From the NCBI GenBank assembly GCA_000827495.1, contig KN817535.1:87795-123478 (forward strand): a stretch of 35,684 nucleotides of DNA. Direction: 5' to 3'. The number at the start of each line of letters is the position of its first letter. The stretch's first letter is position 1. Below are positions 1-11,560 of the stretch, one piece after another. The notes below the pieces were generated by a model. The model searched no databases. It saw only the letters and a list, made by a program, of their open reading frames with translations, and was not told where the DNA came from. The position numbers were made by a program, and so were the translations under genes. This DNA is from Hypholoma sublateritium FD-334 SS-4. Lineage: Eukaryota > Basidiomycota > Agaricomycetes > Agaricales > Strophariaceae.

Positions 1-169
1 CGGTTACTTGGCGCCAGGACATGCTCTCTGTCCTGCTAATGAACCTGCATGTGCAGGAACACCATGGCGTTGGCATCCTGCAGGACACTGACAAGTGGAC
101 GCGGGTCGAGGACACGCGATACACGCGCGAGCACCTGCGGAATACGCGGTCACGCGGTCACGTTCTATC

Positions 170-950
170 CTTTGTGGAGGATTGAATGAGGTGGGGTGGT
201 GGGGGCAGAGACAGTGCACGGTAGGCTTGATCGAGAAAGGGTTCGCGCAAGCGCAGACAGAGTATAATGCTGTGGGCTAAAAATATCCAGGCGGCTGATG
301 GCAACCCACGCTGTTCGCACGCCGTCTTGTTCGTCGACCACGACGACGACAAGCCTCGGTCTCTCCAAGAACGTCGCGGTGGCAAGGCGCGGACGCCATT
401 GGCCCAGCCCCGACATCGCCTCGCTCGCCCGCGCCCTCCGCCGCCCCACTGACCTGATCCCCGCAGGCTGCATTTTCTTCGCCGCGCACACGCCCGAAAC
501 CGCCGGCCCCGCTCTAAGGCAACCGCCGCGCCCTCGGCGCCTCGTCCCCAGACTCCAGTTGTTCTCCGTCTCTGCCACGCGCGACGCTCTCTGCGTCCTT
601 CATATCGGTATTCAAACACACTCCTTTACCGGTTACCGGTTACCCTTGGTGCGCTCGCCCCTGCCCATCATTGACCCCGCTGAAAACCGCATGTATCCGC
701 GCAGCACTCCGCGCTCTCTTACGCCCATCCCGCGCACGCTTCTCACCACAAGCCCCAGTCCCGCGCATCCTCCAGCCCTTCTAATGTGTACTTCCCGCCA
801 GCACCACCGCCGCTGTCGTCCCCGCGCTCTGGACCCACGGGTGTGCCGCTCTGCGCGAGCTGCACGATTCAACTGCCGCCGCAGGCCTCACGATGCTCCC
901 TACCTATATACGTACTAGCGCATTAACGCATCCCACTTACCGACACCGCC
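170..950 (+). repeat. left arm of a long, diverged inverted repeat
   Basis: The reverse complement of this stretch resembles 6480-7255. Landmarks shared in the same order are the block around gcgtgcgaacagcgtgg, the following gccatcag and tatttttagc, the ccttagag block, and gtgcgcgggatgggcg. Identity is clearly imperfect, so this is an old repeat pair rather than a recent duplication. Open frames in both arms have low-complexity Pro/Ser/Arg-rich translations with no domain, so I do not call a gene. A short third copy of the gtgcgaacagcgtgg block lies near 8430-8465. Confidence 0.65.
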
Positions 951-1414
951 CGCCTTCTCAATAGGGCGAACACCGCAGCTCCCCCGGCAGGCGATGACCA
1001 GAACNCCCAAGACGAGATGTTGAGTGGGCANGGAGATGCCCGGCACCCAGCAGACCGCGCATCAAACTTCAGCGCTGTCTACGCGCTCTCNGCGCAAACG
1101 GNCAAACTGCTCATGCTTGTCATACCAGCGGCATGCGTCGCTCAGCTCTAGGCGCTCACATAGCAATGACTTCAGACAGGCCNGGCCTGGCAGTAACACT
1201 TTGGTACTGTATAGTGTATATATGTAACACCATTTTCTGNCCTTCATCTCGGAGTATGATGCTNGCGTACATTACTTGGGTATTTTTCAGATCGAATCCC
1301 CTGGAGACATTCTTACCCTCCAGTCCTTCCGCCGGTACACACTGAAATGCTCCATGATATTTGCTTTCCTAAATTATCGTATCATTCTTCGTGCCNGAAT
1401 ATATTAGCNGCACG
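951..1414. other. no gene seen; draft-quality sequence
   Basis: This stretch contains several isolated N bases. I see no coding exon, RNA gene or clear repeat in it. Confidence 0.5.
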
Positions 1415-2310
1415 TCAGCAAGCTAACTTGCTAATTTGTGGTGGTAAGTGTTCATGTTAATGTATCAAGTAACGAACTTGCTACNTACAAGTTAGCTTGA
1501 AGTTAGCTTTTTAAGCACAGCGGGCAAAGGGAAAACGGCATATAAGTATTACAGAATCCAACCCTCTAGAATTAGCCTTAAATAATTTAAATCNAGACAT
1601 ATGTATGTACATAAAGTGTATAACCTACTACTGAGACGTGACGTTGGCTCGTGCAGATTTTGCACAACTTACTCGATAAATAATATATTTGGGAGAGCGT
1701 GGGAATGTTTACGCCCGTGCGCGCCTACGCACGCCCACTGCACGTTTTCCCTTTGCACCCACCAAAGACCTCGCTGAAGATCTCGCGTCGACAGCTTCAT
1801 TCTCTTGGAAAGCCAGTATCTCAAATACTTAATTGAAGCCCCTACAAGTTGCACCCTATTAGCCTCGACGAGACACGTAGTTTACCGCTGTGTCTTGGCT
1901 GTGTCAAATGTTGCATGTGTAGATTATGGCGCTAATTCATGTCATAGCTCAGTGCGTAGGAACCAATACTAAGTAAAATGTTTAAAACATACTCTTTATT
2001 AGTACTATTCAGCACTTATGTTATCTATTGGAGTCCACTGCTTGTGAATAGCCATGTGTAACTAGGTCAGTGCTGAGAGCGTGGTGGAGGCCGTGTGAAT
2101 TCGCCAGGGTGAATGTACTGGTATCAACAGCGACAAAGGAAACTCAANACTACCATGAAATAATGGAAAGTTACCTCGCAAGTTNACTCGTAATTTCACC
2201 AAGTTCACGGGCGAACTTGGCTCAATTTAACTTGTCCTGCCAAATAGTTAGCACAAGCTAACTTGTGCAGGCGCAAGTTANTTTTACAAGTTACTTTGTT
2301 NNCAACCACA
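1415..2310. repeat. CTAACTTG/CAAGTTAG motif clusters flanking AT-rich DNA
   Basis: The short motif aacttg and its complement caagtt, often extended to gctaacttg or caagttagc, occurs repeatedly at about 1418-1513 and again at about 2176-2305, in both orientations. The roughly 660 bp between the clusters has almost none. Clustered subterminal motifs at both ends of a short non-coding segment resemble a non-autonomous DNA transposon, but I could not define clean terminal inverted repeats or a target duplication. Confidence 0.4.
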
Positions 2311-2423
2311 GATTTGTGCTACTTGTAATATAGCAAACGAAAGTTGGGTGGATGTNGTAGGTGTAGATTATTTTGCTGAGTGCAACTGTGCGTCTACGCG
2401 CGATGGTGCGCCGCTGTATGGCT

Positions 2424-2567
2424 GCNCACCGTACCGTANCGGCAGACGGCGGTCNACGGCCACGGGAGTTGCCGTCACCGTACCGTATCCAACTTTACTA
2501 CATGGATGACGGTACGTACGGTGGTCCCTACGGCGCCTCACGGCCGTGTACGGTCAACGGTCAAGGA
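2424..2567. repeat. short CCGTAC/GTACGG motif repeats
   Basis: Motifs of the form ccgtacggt, accgtaccgta and cggtcaacggtca recur through this GC-rich stretch, which contains several N bases. The motif is nearly self-complementary, so both strands look alike. No coding potential is seen. Confidence 0.4.
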
Positions 2568-2870
2568 ACATGTTACACATATTTAGATTGGATGTATTCT
2601 ATACCTATCAAATATATATGTCCTTGAGAACTCACATCTCGTCATATTTTTCGAGTGCGATCCGAGCCAGACGGAGACGCTGCTTGACTATCATAAGGAC
2701 ACGGACAGTATCTGGCTGTAAACTGGCACGACGCAGTGAGATAGTGTCACGTCCACCCCAGAAAACACATTCTACGGCTACAGCAGAACCTGGAAGTGAA
2801 TACCAATAATATTTAACTGGTGCCACAATTTTTCCTGAAGCAAAACACTCACCAGGAATTGAGAAGATGT

Positions 2871-2965
2871 CACATGCGCCCCAGACCGGCGCGTGGCTGC
2901 AGGTTGCCGCCAACGGCCGCCGCTGGCGGCAACCTGCAGCCACGCGCCGGCCTGGGGCGCATGTG
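2871..2965. repeat. near-perfect hairpin, 41-bp arms, 13-bp loop
   Basis: Bases 2871-2911 and 2925-2965 are reverse complements with a single mismatch, separated by 13 bp. Just outside the arms, ctcacca near 2848 and tggtgag near 2966 also pair, which suggests a slightly longer original palindrome. The arms are GC-rich and lie in otherwise unremarkable sequence. It could be a hairpin-type miniature element or a recent local inversion duplication. An inverted terminator or a gene is unlikely. Confidence 0.85.
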
Positions 2966-3199
2966 TTGGTGAGTTGGGAGGCTTCACTTGGGACTAGGAG
3001 GAGTCGAGCGTGGCTGCCACTGGCTGGCAGCGCTGCTGAACGTCGAAGGAGGTGGTCCACGCGTGAGGTGCGCATCGCTCCGGCGTGGGCCGGCGCGGGA
3101 GGGCCTAGATTGCGGGTCCTTTGATTATTACGTCATCGACGTGTCCCATCGCGTACTGCACCTTGCCTCTCCCCTCAGACCCATCCACGCGTCAGGAGA

Positions 3200-5270
3200 T
3201 GGGCACATACGAGCACAGCTCCAGTACGCCTCTCAGCCGCCTCTCCCCTGTGTCCCACTTACGTCCAGCAGGCGCCTTCAAGTTCTGCGCCCAACCTCTG
3301 CGAGTTTCTCGACGTGCCCCGACGGTGCGTCTCCTCGCTCTCCTTCCCGTGTATCCCACTGACGTGCAGCGATCGCCCGCCGCCGCCATAACGTGTCCAT
3401 TCGCCTGCTCCTCCTCCTCTCCGCCTCCACCTGCAACGCGTGCCCCTCCCTCCTCCGCCGCGCTGCTCTGCGCACTGTGCTGAGGAGGTTTACGATTGCT
3501 GCCTCATTCCACGCAGGAGCGTCGCCCGCAACGACGCTCCTCTGTTTTTCGAGTGCGCTATCGGCCTACCGAGTGCCCCAACGGCAATTTAGGCCTCCCC
3601 TTCCCGCCTTGTCCACCGGCCTGCGGTAGCCCGCCCTCCCGCTCAGGCACGTTCTTCCCCAGGCCGCAGTCTCCCCCTACCTTTTCCATCGCCTCCTCCC
3701 AAGCACCTGTCGCACGCACTTATCGCGCCCTAAATCTCAGGCGCTGCGCGCCCCGCCCGGCGTCCTGGTACCGCATACGTCCCGCGCCGCCGCAGCTCGC
3801 GCCCGTAGGCCGTACGCGGACACACGACGGCCCGCGCTGACGCAGTCTCCCTTCCCCCCCTCCCACACACGTAGCCCACGCCTGTATTGCACTCTAACTC
3901 GCAGGTACCGCGCGCGCCGCGCTCCGGCCCCTCTGCACCAGTGCGCGGTGCCGACGCCGCATATATCCCGCACCGTACGCCCAACACCCCGCGCCGAACT
4001 ATCGCTTATGTAGGAAGTGCTGTGGAACCCATCCTCGTCGCGCCCGAAACATTATGGTACGCTCCGCGCCGTGCCCCGCCGCACGCCGCCTGACGCGCGT
4101 CTCCAGTCACGGTACCACGCTCTGAACACGCCTTCCCGCGCGCGGCGCCCTTCCCTGCTCGACATCGAGGGCTCGTGCGCATTGATACGCGTATCGACCG
4201 CGATACACCGACGCGCGCCCCACTGTCGCGGTACGCCGCCCCTTCCCGCCTTTTCCACCGGCCTTCACTAACGCGCCCTCCCGTGCGCGCAGCACGCCGC
4301 TGACCCTCCATTCTTCGCCAAACTGCAGTCTCCGCTGCCGCTTTTCCTCGTTTCCCTCGCCCCTTTCCGTCGCCTCCTCACACGCACATATCTCGCGCTA
4401 AATCCCGGGCGTCGCGCTCGCTGATGCGCATACCGCCCCCCTCACCAGTAGTGCGGGGCGCCGACATCGCATATATCCGTGCGGGTGCAGCTCCCACCCG
4501 CAGGCTATACCCCTGACGCACGACGCCCCGCGCCGATACATCGCCTGTCACGCGCGTGGTCGAGGAGAGGTGAATCCTGTGATCTGATAGGACGTGTTAT
4601 ACAGCCCTCGTCGCACCCACGCCGCTCCTTCCATTCATTCTACCGACCTCTCGCGCGCAGCACGCCCCCGCCGGCCCCTCTATTCTTCGGCAGACCGCAA
4701 TGCCCCCCTCGCCTTAACCTCGCCTCGTCCCGCGTACATATCCCACGCACATATCGCGCTCTAAATCGCAGGCGCCGCGTACCCCGCGCTCGCCTCTGCG
4801 CATACCGGCCCCTCAGCAGCAGTGCGGCGCGCTGACACCGAATCATCCCGCGCCACTGCAACTCGCACCCGCGGGGCGACAGTCGGGCGCACGACGCCCG
4901 GCGCTGGCACAGCGCCTTTCGCGCGCATGGTCGAGGCGAGATGGATCATGTGGTCTGATAGGATGTGCCATGCAGCGATCCCCGGCGCGCCCGAAACATC
5001 GTGGTGCGTGGTGCGTCCCATACCCTGCCCCATCCAACGCCCTGCCGCATTACACCTCTTCAGTCTCGGTACCACGCTCTGAACGCGCCCTCCCGCGCAC
5101 CGCGATCAGTGCCCTCCCCGCGCGCTGCGCGCTGTTCGTGTCTTGGCGTCGTGGACGCGTATTGAGCGCGATACACTGCGCGGTGCTGATGCCGCATATA
5201 TGCCGCGCCCCCGGCGGTGCTCGTCATCCCCCGCCGGCCGAATGCGGATGCGAAGCGGTGTGCTAAATAA
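3200..5270. repeat. block of diverged GC-rich tandem-like repeats
   Basis: Related segments recur here at irregular distances. The block cgcacatatcgcgctctaaatc appears in variants at about 3715, 4385 and 4747. The block ggtaccacgctctgaac appears at about 4110 and 5067, and cgcccgaaacat at about 4042 and 4990, both roughly 950 bp apart. Other shared pieces are gccgcatatat and cgcgtggtcgagg. The reading frames are low-complexity and not conserved between copies, so I read this as non-coding repeat DNA. Confidence 0.6.
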
Positions 5271-6479
5271 CCGCGCGGCGGGGGTAGTTGTGAGCGTCGA
5301 GCACCTCTTCGCGATGCTGATGCTGATGCACAGCGGTACTCTTCGACTCATCTATTCATCAAATCGGAAACTTCGCTATGGTATAGGAGGGGCTGGGGAT
5401 AACTACCTGTTCAATTATAGCTCGTCACTAAATTCTTGGAGCGTTCCTCGCATGAAACACGCACGTATGCAGATTCGCACCGCTGGCCCGCGCGAGCGCG
5501 CAGACACCAAGCTGGAACGAAAGTCGGACGCTCCGCGGATGTAGCCCCCAGATTCCACCCGAAAACGTGCCATATGTCCATCGAGGACGAACATCGCGTG
5601 TTCCGCAAGACGTTCAACCGCGGGGGCCCTTATTTTGCGATCCAGAACGAAGGAGGGGAAGTTGCGGGTGGGTTGACCAAAATTTGATATCGTGATCTGG
5701 CACGTTTCGCTTCTCGATTACACCATGTTTTTCATTTTTCTCAGCCTTTCGGTTTATTGCTCATTGGATAAGAAAGGACTCGGATACTACAGAACGCACA
5801 CAAAATCAGGGGAAAATTGTTGAATTGAACGTCGAAACTTGTATATAACAGTAAATTCAAGCAGCTTGCATTATCGCCCGAATTAAGGTACATAAAACTC
5901 GTTTCTCGTGAAAACATAATAGCGAGTTGTAGTCAAGTTGTAATATGTAAGTACACGGATACTCGCTGTGATCGTGTTCTCCGGCTCCCAAGCGAGCGAG
6001 TTTGCGAATAGAGAAGGATTCGTTGTATCTAGGTGGTGGTGATACCGAGGCTCTGCATCCATCCAAGGCGTGCGCGTACGATTTCGCTTTTCCGCGGGGG
6101 CTGCAGTTGAGATGTGGGGCGGGTTCAGCACAAAATCCGTTCCACGATGTCCACGTGCGGCCTGGCGCAGTGGGCGGGGCTTCATAAGTGGGTATGTGAT
6201 CTGCACACCGCCGAGCGCGTCAGCAGGCACGGGAGACGCATATGCAGTGCGGACTGATCAGAATGCACCTATCGATATACAGAGGCTGCGGCGTGACGGA
6301 GTCGCGTGCAGCAGGGAGCACACTGCGAGGGCGTCCGCCCCGCGGCGGGAGGAGCTAGGGGTGGTAACGGCGGCTCTGCGCAGCGGATCGGGAGGCGCAG
6401 AGGTACCAAAGCGGGCCGACGATGTTCGCGGCGGTGGCGTGGGCGCGGGGGTGCGTTCGCGCGATGCACGGCATTGGGC
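5271..6479. other. no gene or repeat recognised
   Basis: Mixed-composition sequence with only short open frames. I see no splice-consistent exons, RNA genes or motif arrays. Confidence 0.5.
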
Positions 6480-7255
6480 TTCGTGGTAGGAAGCGCGTCT
6501 GGCGTATGCAGGAGAAATGCGCTGAGGTGATTGTGGGGGCCTGTGGCGAGGGCACGAGGGACGGCAGCAGCGGGGGTGGTTAAGCCGCGCAGTTCGCGCG
6601 GAGCGGCGCGCTTGAAGGTCCAGAGCGTGGGGACGTCGGCGGTTGTGGGGCTGGCGGCTGCGTAGGGATGGAGCTTGTGGTGAGAGGCGTGCGCGGGATG
6701 GGCGCAGGAGGGCGGAGAGGGGGTTGCGTGAAAAGCTGCAGGGGTCAGCGGGGCCAACGATGGGCACGGGCGTGCGCACCTGGAACGAGGGAGTGCGTGC
6801 GTGCCCGTATGGCGCTACATCTGTCGACGGAAGCGCGTAACGCGGATGCAGAAAGCATCGCGGGCGGCGACGGAGGACAGCTGGAGGCCCAGGGCGCGGC
6901 GGAATGCCTTAGAGAGCATAGCCGGCGGCTTGAAGTCCGTGCGTGCTGAAGAGAGCGCAGGGGGCGACGTTGGTGACTGCGGGGATCGGGCCAGCGGGGA
7001 CGACGGAGGGCGGGGGCAGGCGCACATAGAGCAAGCGAGGAGATGACGTGGGCGGCGTGGATGGGGTCTGTGGGGGCGGTGTTCTTGCATTGCTCGACGT
7101 CGTCATCGTGGTTGACGAAGAAGGCGTCGTGCGAACAGCGTGGCCTGCCATCAGTCGTTGGCTATTTTTAGCGCACAGCGTCTGTGCCCCGGACTCAGGC
7201 GCGGTCGCTGTCCTCGCCGCCCCCAGCTCGACAGCCGACCTCATTCAGCCGTCGA
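6480..7255 (-). repeat. right arm of the long inverted repeat
   Basis: This arm matches the reverse complement of about 170-950. The end near 7200-7255 still aligns through the gacctcattca block, and the other end through the cgcagttcgcgcggagcgg block. The arms are separated by about 5.5 kb that includes the hairpin and the GC-rich repeats. I cannot tell whether the arms are ends of one old element or two independent insertions in opposite orientation. Confidence 0.6.
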
Positions 7256-8739
7256 CGCCCATCGCCGAACAGTAGTTCGCACTGCACGCCATTCGCCGCG
7301 CACGTCCCGCAGCGCTTGCACATGTATCGCGCGTCCTTGCCCCTCGTCCATTCATCAGTGTCTCGCAGGACAGGGTCCTTCGCCGCTCATGAGCCCGCAT
7401 CCTGAGCTCGCAGGAACACGCCGACGTCACGCTACGCAGCCACGCCACCCACCCCAGCCCGTCTCGCGCTCGCCGCTTGCGCTGACCCGCCCGCTTGCCC
7501 CGCGTCCGCGCTTATGTCCCCGCGCCGCCGTCCCGCGGCACGTTGACATCCCCTCGTGCGGCATGCCGCGAGCGCGTGCGTCCTCCGGCTCATGCCCCTT
7601 TCCTGCCCGCCGCTCGCGCACCGCGCGTCTTCCCGCCATGCCGTCCTTGCGCAGCTTCGTCCCACAGCGCGCCCGCTATCACGATGCCCACCCTGGTTTG
7701 CCACGTCCTATACGAAGGCCTAGCCGGAATGACGGCCCGGACCCGCCGCTGCTGCCGCCGCGCCCTCCTGAAGGCACCCGCGCGCCGTTCCTGCGCGCGC
7801 ACCGCGTGTCCCCGTCGCCCCGCCCGTCGCGCGCGACTCCGCCATGCGCTCGCGCCGCGCCCGTCCCCCACGCGCCGCTCGCCGCTCGCCCGTTCCTTCG
7901 GTGCCGACGTGCGCACACCTGCGTCCAGCTGCGCGTCTCCGCTCCGCGCCGTCGCGCCCCCCTTCCTCCCGTATTGATCTGCACCGCCCGTCGCCTCCCT
8001 CCGCAGCGCTATCCATTCTCGCCCCGCGTCACACGTGGTGCGCGTGCATGTGCATTCCCAGCGAAGCCCAGCGCTGCACGTTGCACCGCTGAAGGCGCGC
8101 ACGCATGCGTCGTGCATTTGCGTCGCCATGACCGTCACACGGCATATCCGCGCGCTGCTTAGCTACCTGCTTCCTGCGTCACTCACCTGTCGCGCGATGT
8201 CCCGCCGTACTACATTTGTCTCTCTCCCAGCCACCGCACGTTCCGAAGGCGCGACCTCCCACCGTTCAGGCACATATCGCGCGTGCCCCTGGCCGGAAAA
8301 CAGAATGGCGAGTCGTATGTACGTGGGCCCACTGAGACAAACTCCGTGGCGATCTGCACGCTCCCACACCGTAGTCTATCTTCCAAGTATTTAAGGGCGC
8401 TCTTTTGTGTCTACGCATCTTGCTGCTCGTGGTCGAGGACCAAGACAGCGTGCGAACAGCGTGGTTTATTCAAATATTTACAATACTCAGGCCTATCGCT
8501 CACAAGTTCGGTACAAGTAAAATTCTGATGGGACTCACAAATTGAGAGAATTCAGCGTATTTTTGAAGGGCGCATTGCGACCGTCTCGTGTACGCGCACT
8601 GTCAATCCAGGCGGTCAAGCAGAACTCGGAAGCTCACTCAGAATGCCGTCCCTTTTTATGAACATGAGAATTATTATTACAATTTCGGCTCTCAATGTAA
8701 GATAAAGTCTACGTCTACTTTACAACACTGGGGTGCTTC
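7256..8739. other. GC-rich sequence without recognisable genes
   Basis: Long open frames on both strands (for example 7140-8162 plus and 7590-8138 minus) reflect high GC content. Their translations are Arg/Pro/Ala-rich with no domain and overlap each other on opposite strands. I see no real gene here. Confidence 0.6.
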
Positions 8740-8911
8740 TCAGTGTTTCCGGGGAGCACTTAATATTTCAGGGGACCTTCCAAACCTCACGGGCAAGTCA
8801 CTATAACTTACGGGGAGGTCACGAATGTTTGCGGGAACAGGTAACCAAGCTATAAAAATTCAGGCATGTGTTTAAACTTACGGGGAATATTTCCCCACAT
8901 GGACCGCCATA
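8740..8911. repeat. orphan terminus related to the 13.7-kb element
   Basis: The last 28 bases, 8884-8911, match the right end of the large element (22938-22965) at 25 of 28 positions and end in the same gaccgccata. Inward from this end there are iterated cggggag/acggggaa motifs, as expected for a subterminal region. I found no partner end upstream in the window, so the element is truncated, decayed or has a diverged left end. Confidence 0.65.
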
Positions 8912-9138
8912 CGTTGTGCGTAATGCATTCCACCTATCTGGCCAAAAAAACAGATGTCGCGCCGGACGTGTGTAGCTCTGTCACCCTGTCATCCTGCCTC
9001 CCTTCCTGTACGTACTTACGATGCGCCGAAAGATCGGCGCACGCTGGATGATGGAATCCGGCGCGCTGTCGCGCATATTTGGCGCACGGTCCACGAGGTT
9101 GGCGTACGTACGCGCGTTAGTTTGGTCTGCGCTGTACT

Positions 9139-9264
9139 GTGAGCCTCCGAGGCGTCCGCGGGTGGCGCTTTACTTTCTTTATTGGACGCAGGCGAGAGAG
9201 AGGTGAGTAGGTGGGCGCGCTGGTGCGCTTGTGTTCGCGTTTACAGGCGGCGGTGGGCGTGATG
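9139..9264 (+). repeat. 5' part of a dispersed repeat, split by the large element
   Basis: Begins with gagcctccgaggcgtccg and ggtggcgc. The same sequence starts the copies at about 23268 and 25617. The repeat breaks off at 9264 and resumes at 22966-22972, where the rest of the copy continues. Confidence 0.85.
9259..9264 (+). repeat. target site duplication, left copy (gtgatg)
   Basis: The six bases directly left of the TIR are identical to 22966-22971 directly right of the other TIR. The uninterrupted repeat copy has ttgatg at the matching place (23407-23412), once only. Confidence 0.85.
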
Positions 9265-9733
9265 TATGGCGGTCCGTTTGGGGAAAAATTCCAGAAACAT
9301 TTGTCCTTACCCCGGAAATTTTTTCTATTGTGCTTGAGCCAGTAATTGTATCTATTTGAGGTGCGCATAAGAACTTTTACACTGCGCACAAATAAATTCC
9401 AAGTGCGCGTGAAGACATTGCTGTGCGCGGATTTCTTATCTGGTGCGCGTGAATACATTTCACTGCGCGTGTTTATATTTTTACATGCGCAGAAATACAT
9501 TAGGTTGCGCAGATTTGTTTTTTGCATGCGCAGAAATACATCATGGTGCGCAGATTTATTTATTGCTTGCGCAGAAAAACATTAGGTGCGCAGATTTATT
9601 TTACAGGAGCGCCGAAACATTTGTGATGGTCTACAAGGGAGTGAAGCCGATAAGCCGGGCTTATCTAATTGATCCGAAGCGGCAGATGTCGGAGCTCTGC
9701 CGCGTTGGCCGGCCATTGCTTGGTTTTCCACGG
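9265..9733 (+). repeat. left terminal inverted repeat with subterminal motif array
   Basis: Pairs with 22522-22965. The outer 38 bp are identical. A 21-bp block at 9637-9657 is identical to the complement of 22593-22613, and weaker similarity runs to about 9733. Between about 9360 and 9610 a tgcgca/tgcgcg motif followed by an A/T-rich run recurs roughly every 20-28 bp, around a dozen times. Such arrays are commonly transposase binding sites. The open frame across it has a repetitive translation caused by the array and is not a gene. Confidence 0.9.
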
Positions 9734-11254
9734 ATCGTCGCAGAGTTGCCCGCTCGCTGTAATGTTAAGGTCTCCGACTGTAATTCGGGGCGAGGGATGT
9801 TTACCCAAGCTCCAAATTAACAATAGATTTACTATACTGTTGAATAGCTCTCAGATAAGGCTGGAATCATGAACGTAGGTGACATATCTATTGAGATACT
9901 AAGCACACGGCGCTACACCAACGTAGCCGCTACACAGTACTTAATCTAGCTTTTTTTGAGCCTTTGAGACCCATGGTAAATGATATGTCGGAGGGTGGGC
10001 CGCTTTCCGGCACCGGCCCTTATCGGGCAGTGACACGGCGTAGTAAGTACCTGCAGACGTGGTATAGAGGTGGCGGACAGATGACACTTGTTCTTCACTT
10101 ACGCAGCAGGAAGAAATAACGCTTGTAGGACAGTGGTTTTAGCACTGGAGCAATCACTACCAGAGCATCGAATAGCCGGACACAGAATGTATCCTTGTAG
10201 TCGCCTTGTAGTTTGAACTTGCCGTTTGCTCGCCGTATATAACCACTAAGACTTTTATTTATGTTACTTCTGATTTTATGCTGGGTTATAATTCTCTACT
10301 GTATACCCATAATATAAAAAAGTAATATAAGACTTAAATCGACTGTATAAAGGGGGGCAAACGTGTTTTAAAACTCTTTCTTTGACGAGGTTTTCGTGAG
10401 GCCGGGGGCGGTCAACTCCGGGCCGGTCGACTGCTGAACTTGTCTTAGTCAAGCCGCAACGCGGCGTGACGCAGAGAGGAATCTAAGTGCGCGAGAGAGC
10501 AGTCACGCATCCGCAACTCTTCTCTCCCCCATCTCAGCCACTTGTACACTTGTAGGCTTGCTCGGTCCCGAACACCATAATAGTGGCTGCCCAGCAACCT
10601 GGGTCCTCCTTTTCTTTTGTCGTGCTGGTCTGAACGTGTTTGCTGCCCGTTTTTCCGCGTTGGCGTCGTTGTCCTGTGAAGAACTACTTTGCTCGTGCGC
10701 ACCTGCTATGGATGGGGGTTCGAGCAAGTCCATTCGTCTGGACCATAGAAAGGGCTGGATACACACTGAAGTATTGGAGAGATGAACGAGCATGATCTGG
10801 TCCGTCACCTCACCTTTTATCCCGTACTCCTGATACTCGCCCCAACTGGCAGGGATTCTGATCGGCCCACCAAGCCGACCTACGACACGCGTTCGTAACC
10901 TATCTACACTGTCTAGTTTTCTCCGCCTAGGCTGGCGTGTGGGGTGTCATATGAGCACCCCGATAAATCCTCATGTTGTTCAATCTGCGTCGTTACCACC
11001 CAATACACATGGAAGTTCGAATGCGCCTCGTGTAATGGCTTAGCCCGGTTTCTCTGCTCCAACGACCTCGACTCGATCTCTGAGAAGCAAGGTCCGTTAT
11101 CTCTATCCTATGATCTAAACTTCTGATACTCGACCTGCGTCTAGGTACCCTGTCTCGGACGGTCTACCATCAAACTTACCGGACACAACCCGCCTTCGAA
11201 AATCAGAAATTTTGACGCATTGTTCATGTGTTCCATCTTGGGACAACAACCCGC
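9734..11254. other. left interior of the element; no gene recognised
   Basis: Short open frames on both strands show no domain and no convincing splice structure. I find no polymerase, ATPase or helicase motif. Confidence 0.5.
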
Positions 11255-11560
11255 GTATATGCGTACCTGACGGCCTGTGTGCGTGTACCGTCAATGTGTC
11301 TTGTCTGCGTCCAATGGCCTGCACATGTGTTCCCGGGACCCGGAGTTGGTCCAACGACCTGTATATATGCGTCCAACTTTGGTCCAATGACCTGCGTGTT
11401 CCCGTCCTGATCAGTCTCCTGTATGTGTCATCAAGGTGTACATGGCCTACGTGTAGGCGTTGCCAATGATGTGTCCTGACTCCATCTAACGACCTGTATA
11501 CATGCGTCGCCAATGATGTGTCCTGCCTCGGTCCGATGACCTGCGTGTAACAGTATTTCT
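11255..11560 (+). repeat. degenerate minisatellite, gtccaaygacctg unit
   Basis: Variants of gtccaatgacctgcgtgt recur at about 11309, 11349, 11382, 11486 and 11531, with catgcgtc and ccaatgatgtgtcctg as linkers. The open frame on the opposite strand (11115-11705) gets its length from this repeat and is not called as a gene. Confidence 0.55.

Noticed and set aside
3200..5270. Possible ribosomal or other RNA genes in the GC-rich block
   Set aside because: No conserved rRNA sequence is recognisable, and the repeats are irregular and diverged.
7140..8162. 340-residue open frame
   Set aside because: High-GC artefact: Arg/Pro/Ala-rich, overlapped by equally long frames on the other strand, no recognisable motif.
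9443..9820. 125-residue open frame with a repetitive Cys/Ala-rich translation
   Set aside because: The repetition comes from the tgcgc motif array of the left TIR; it is not a gene.
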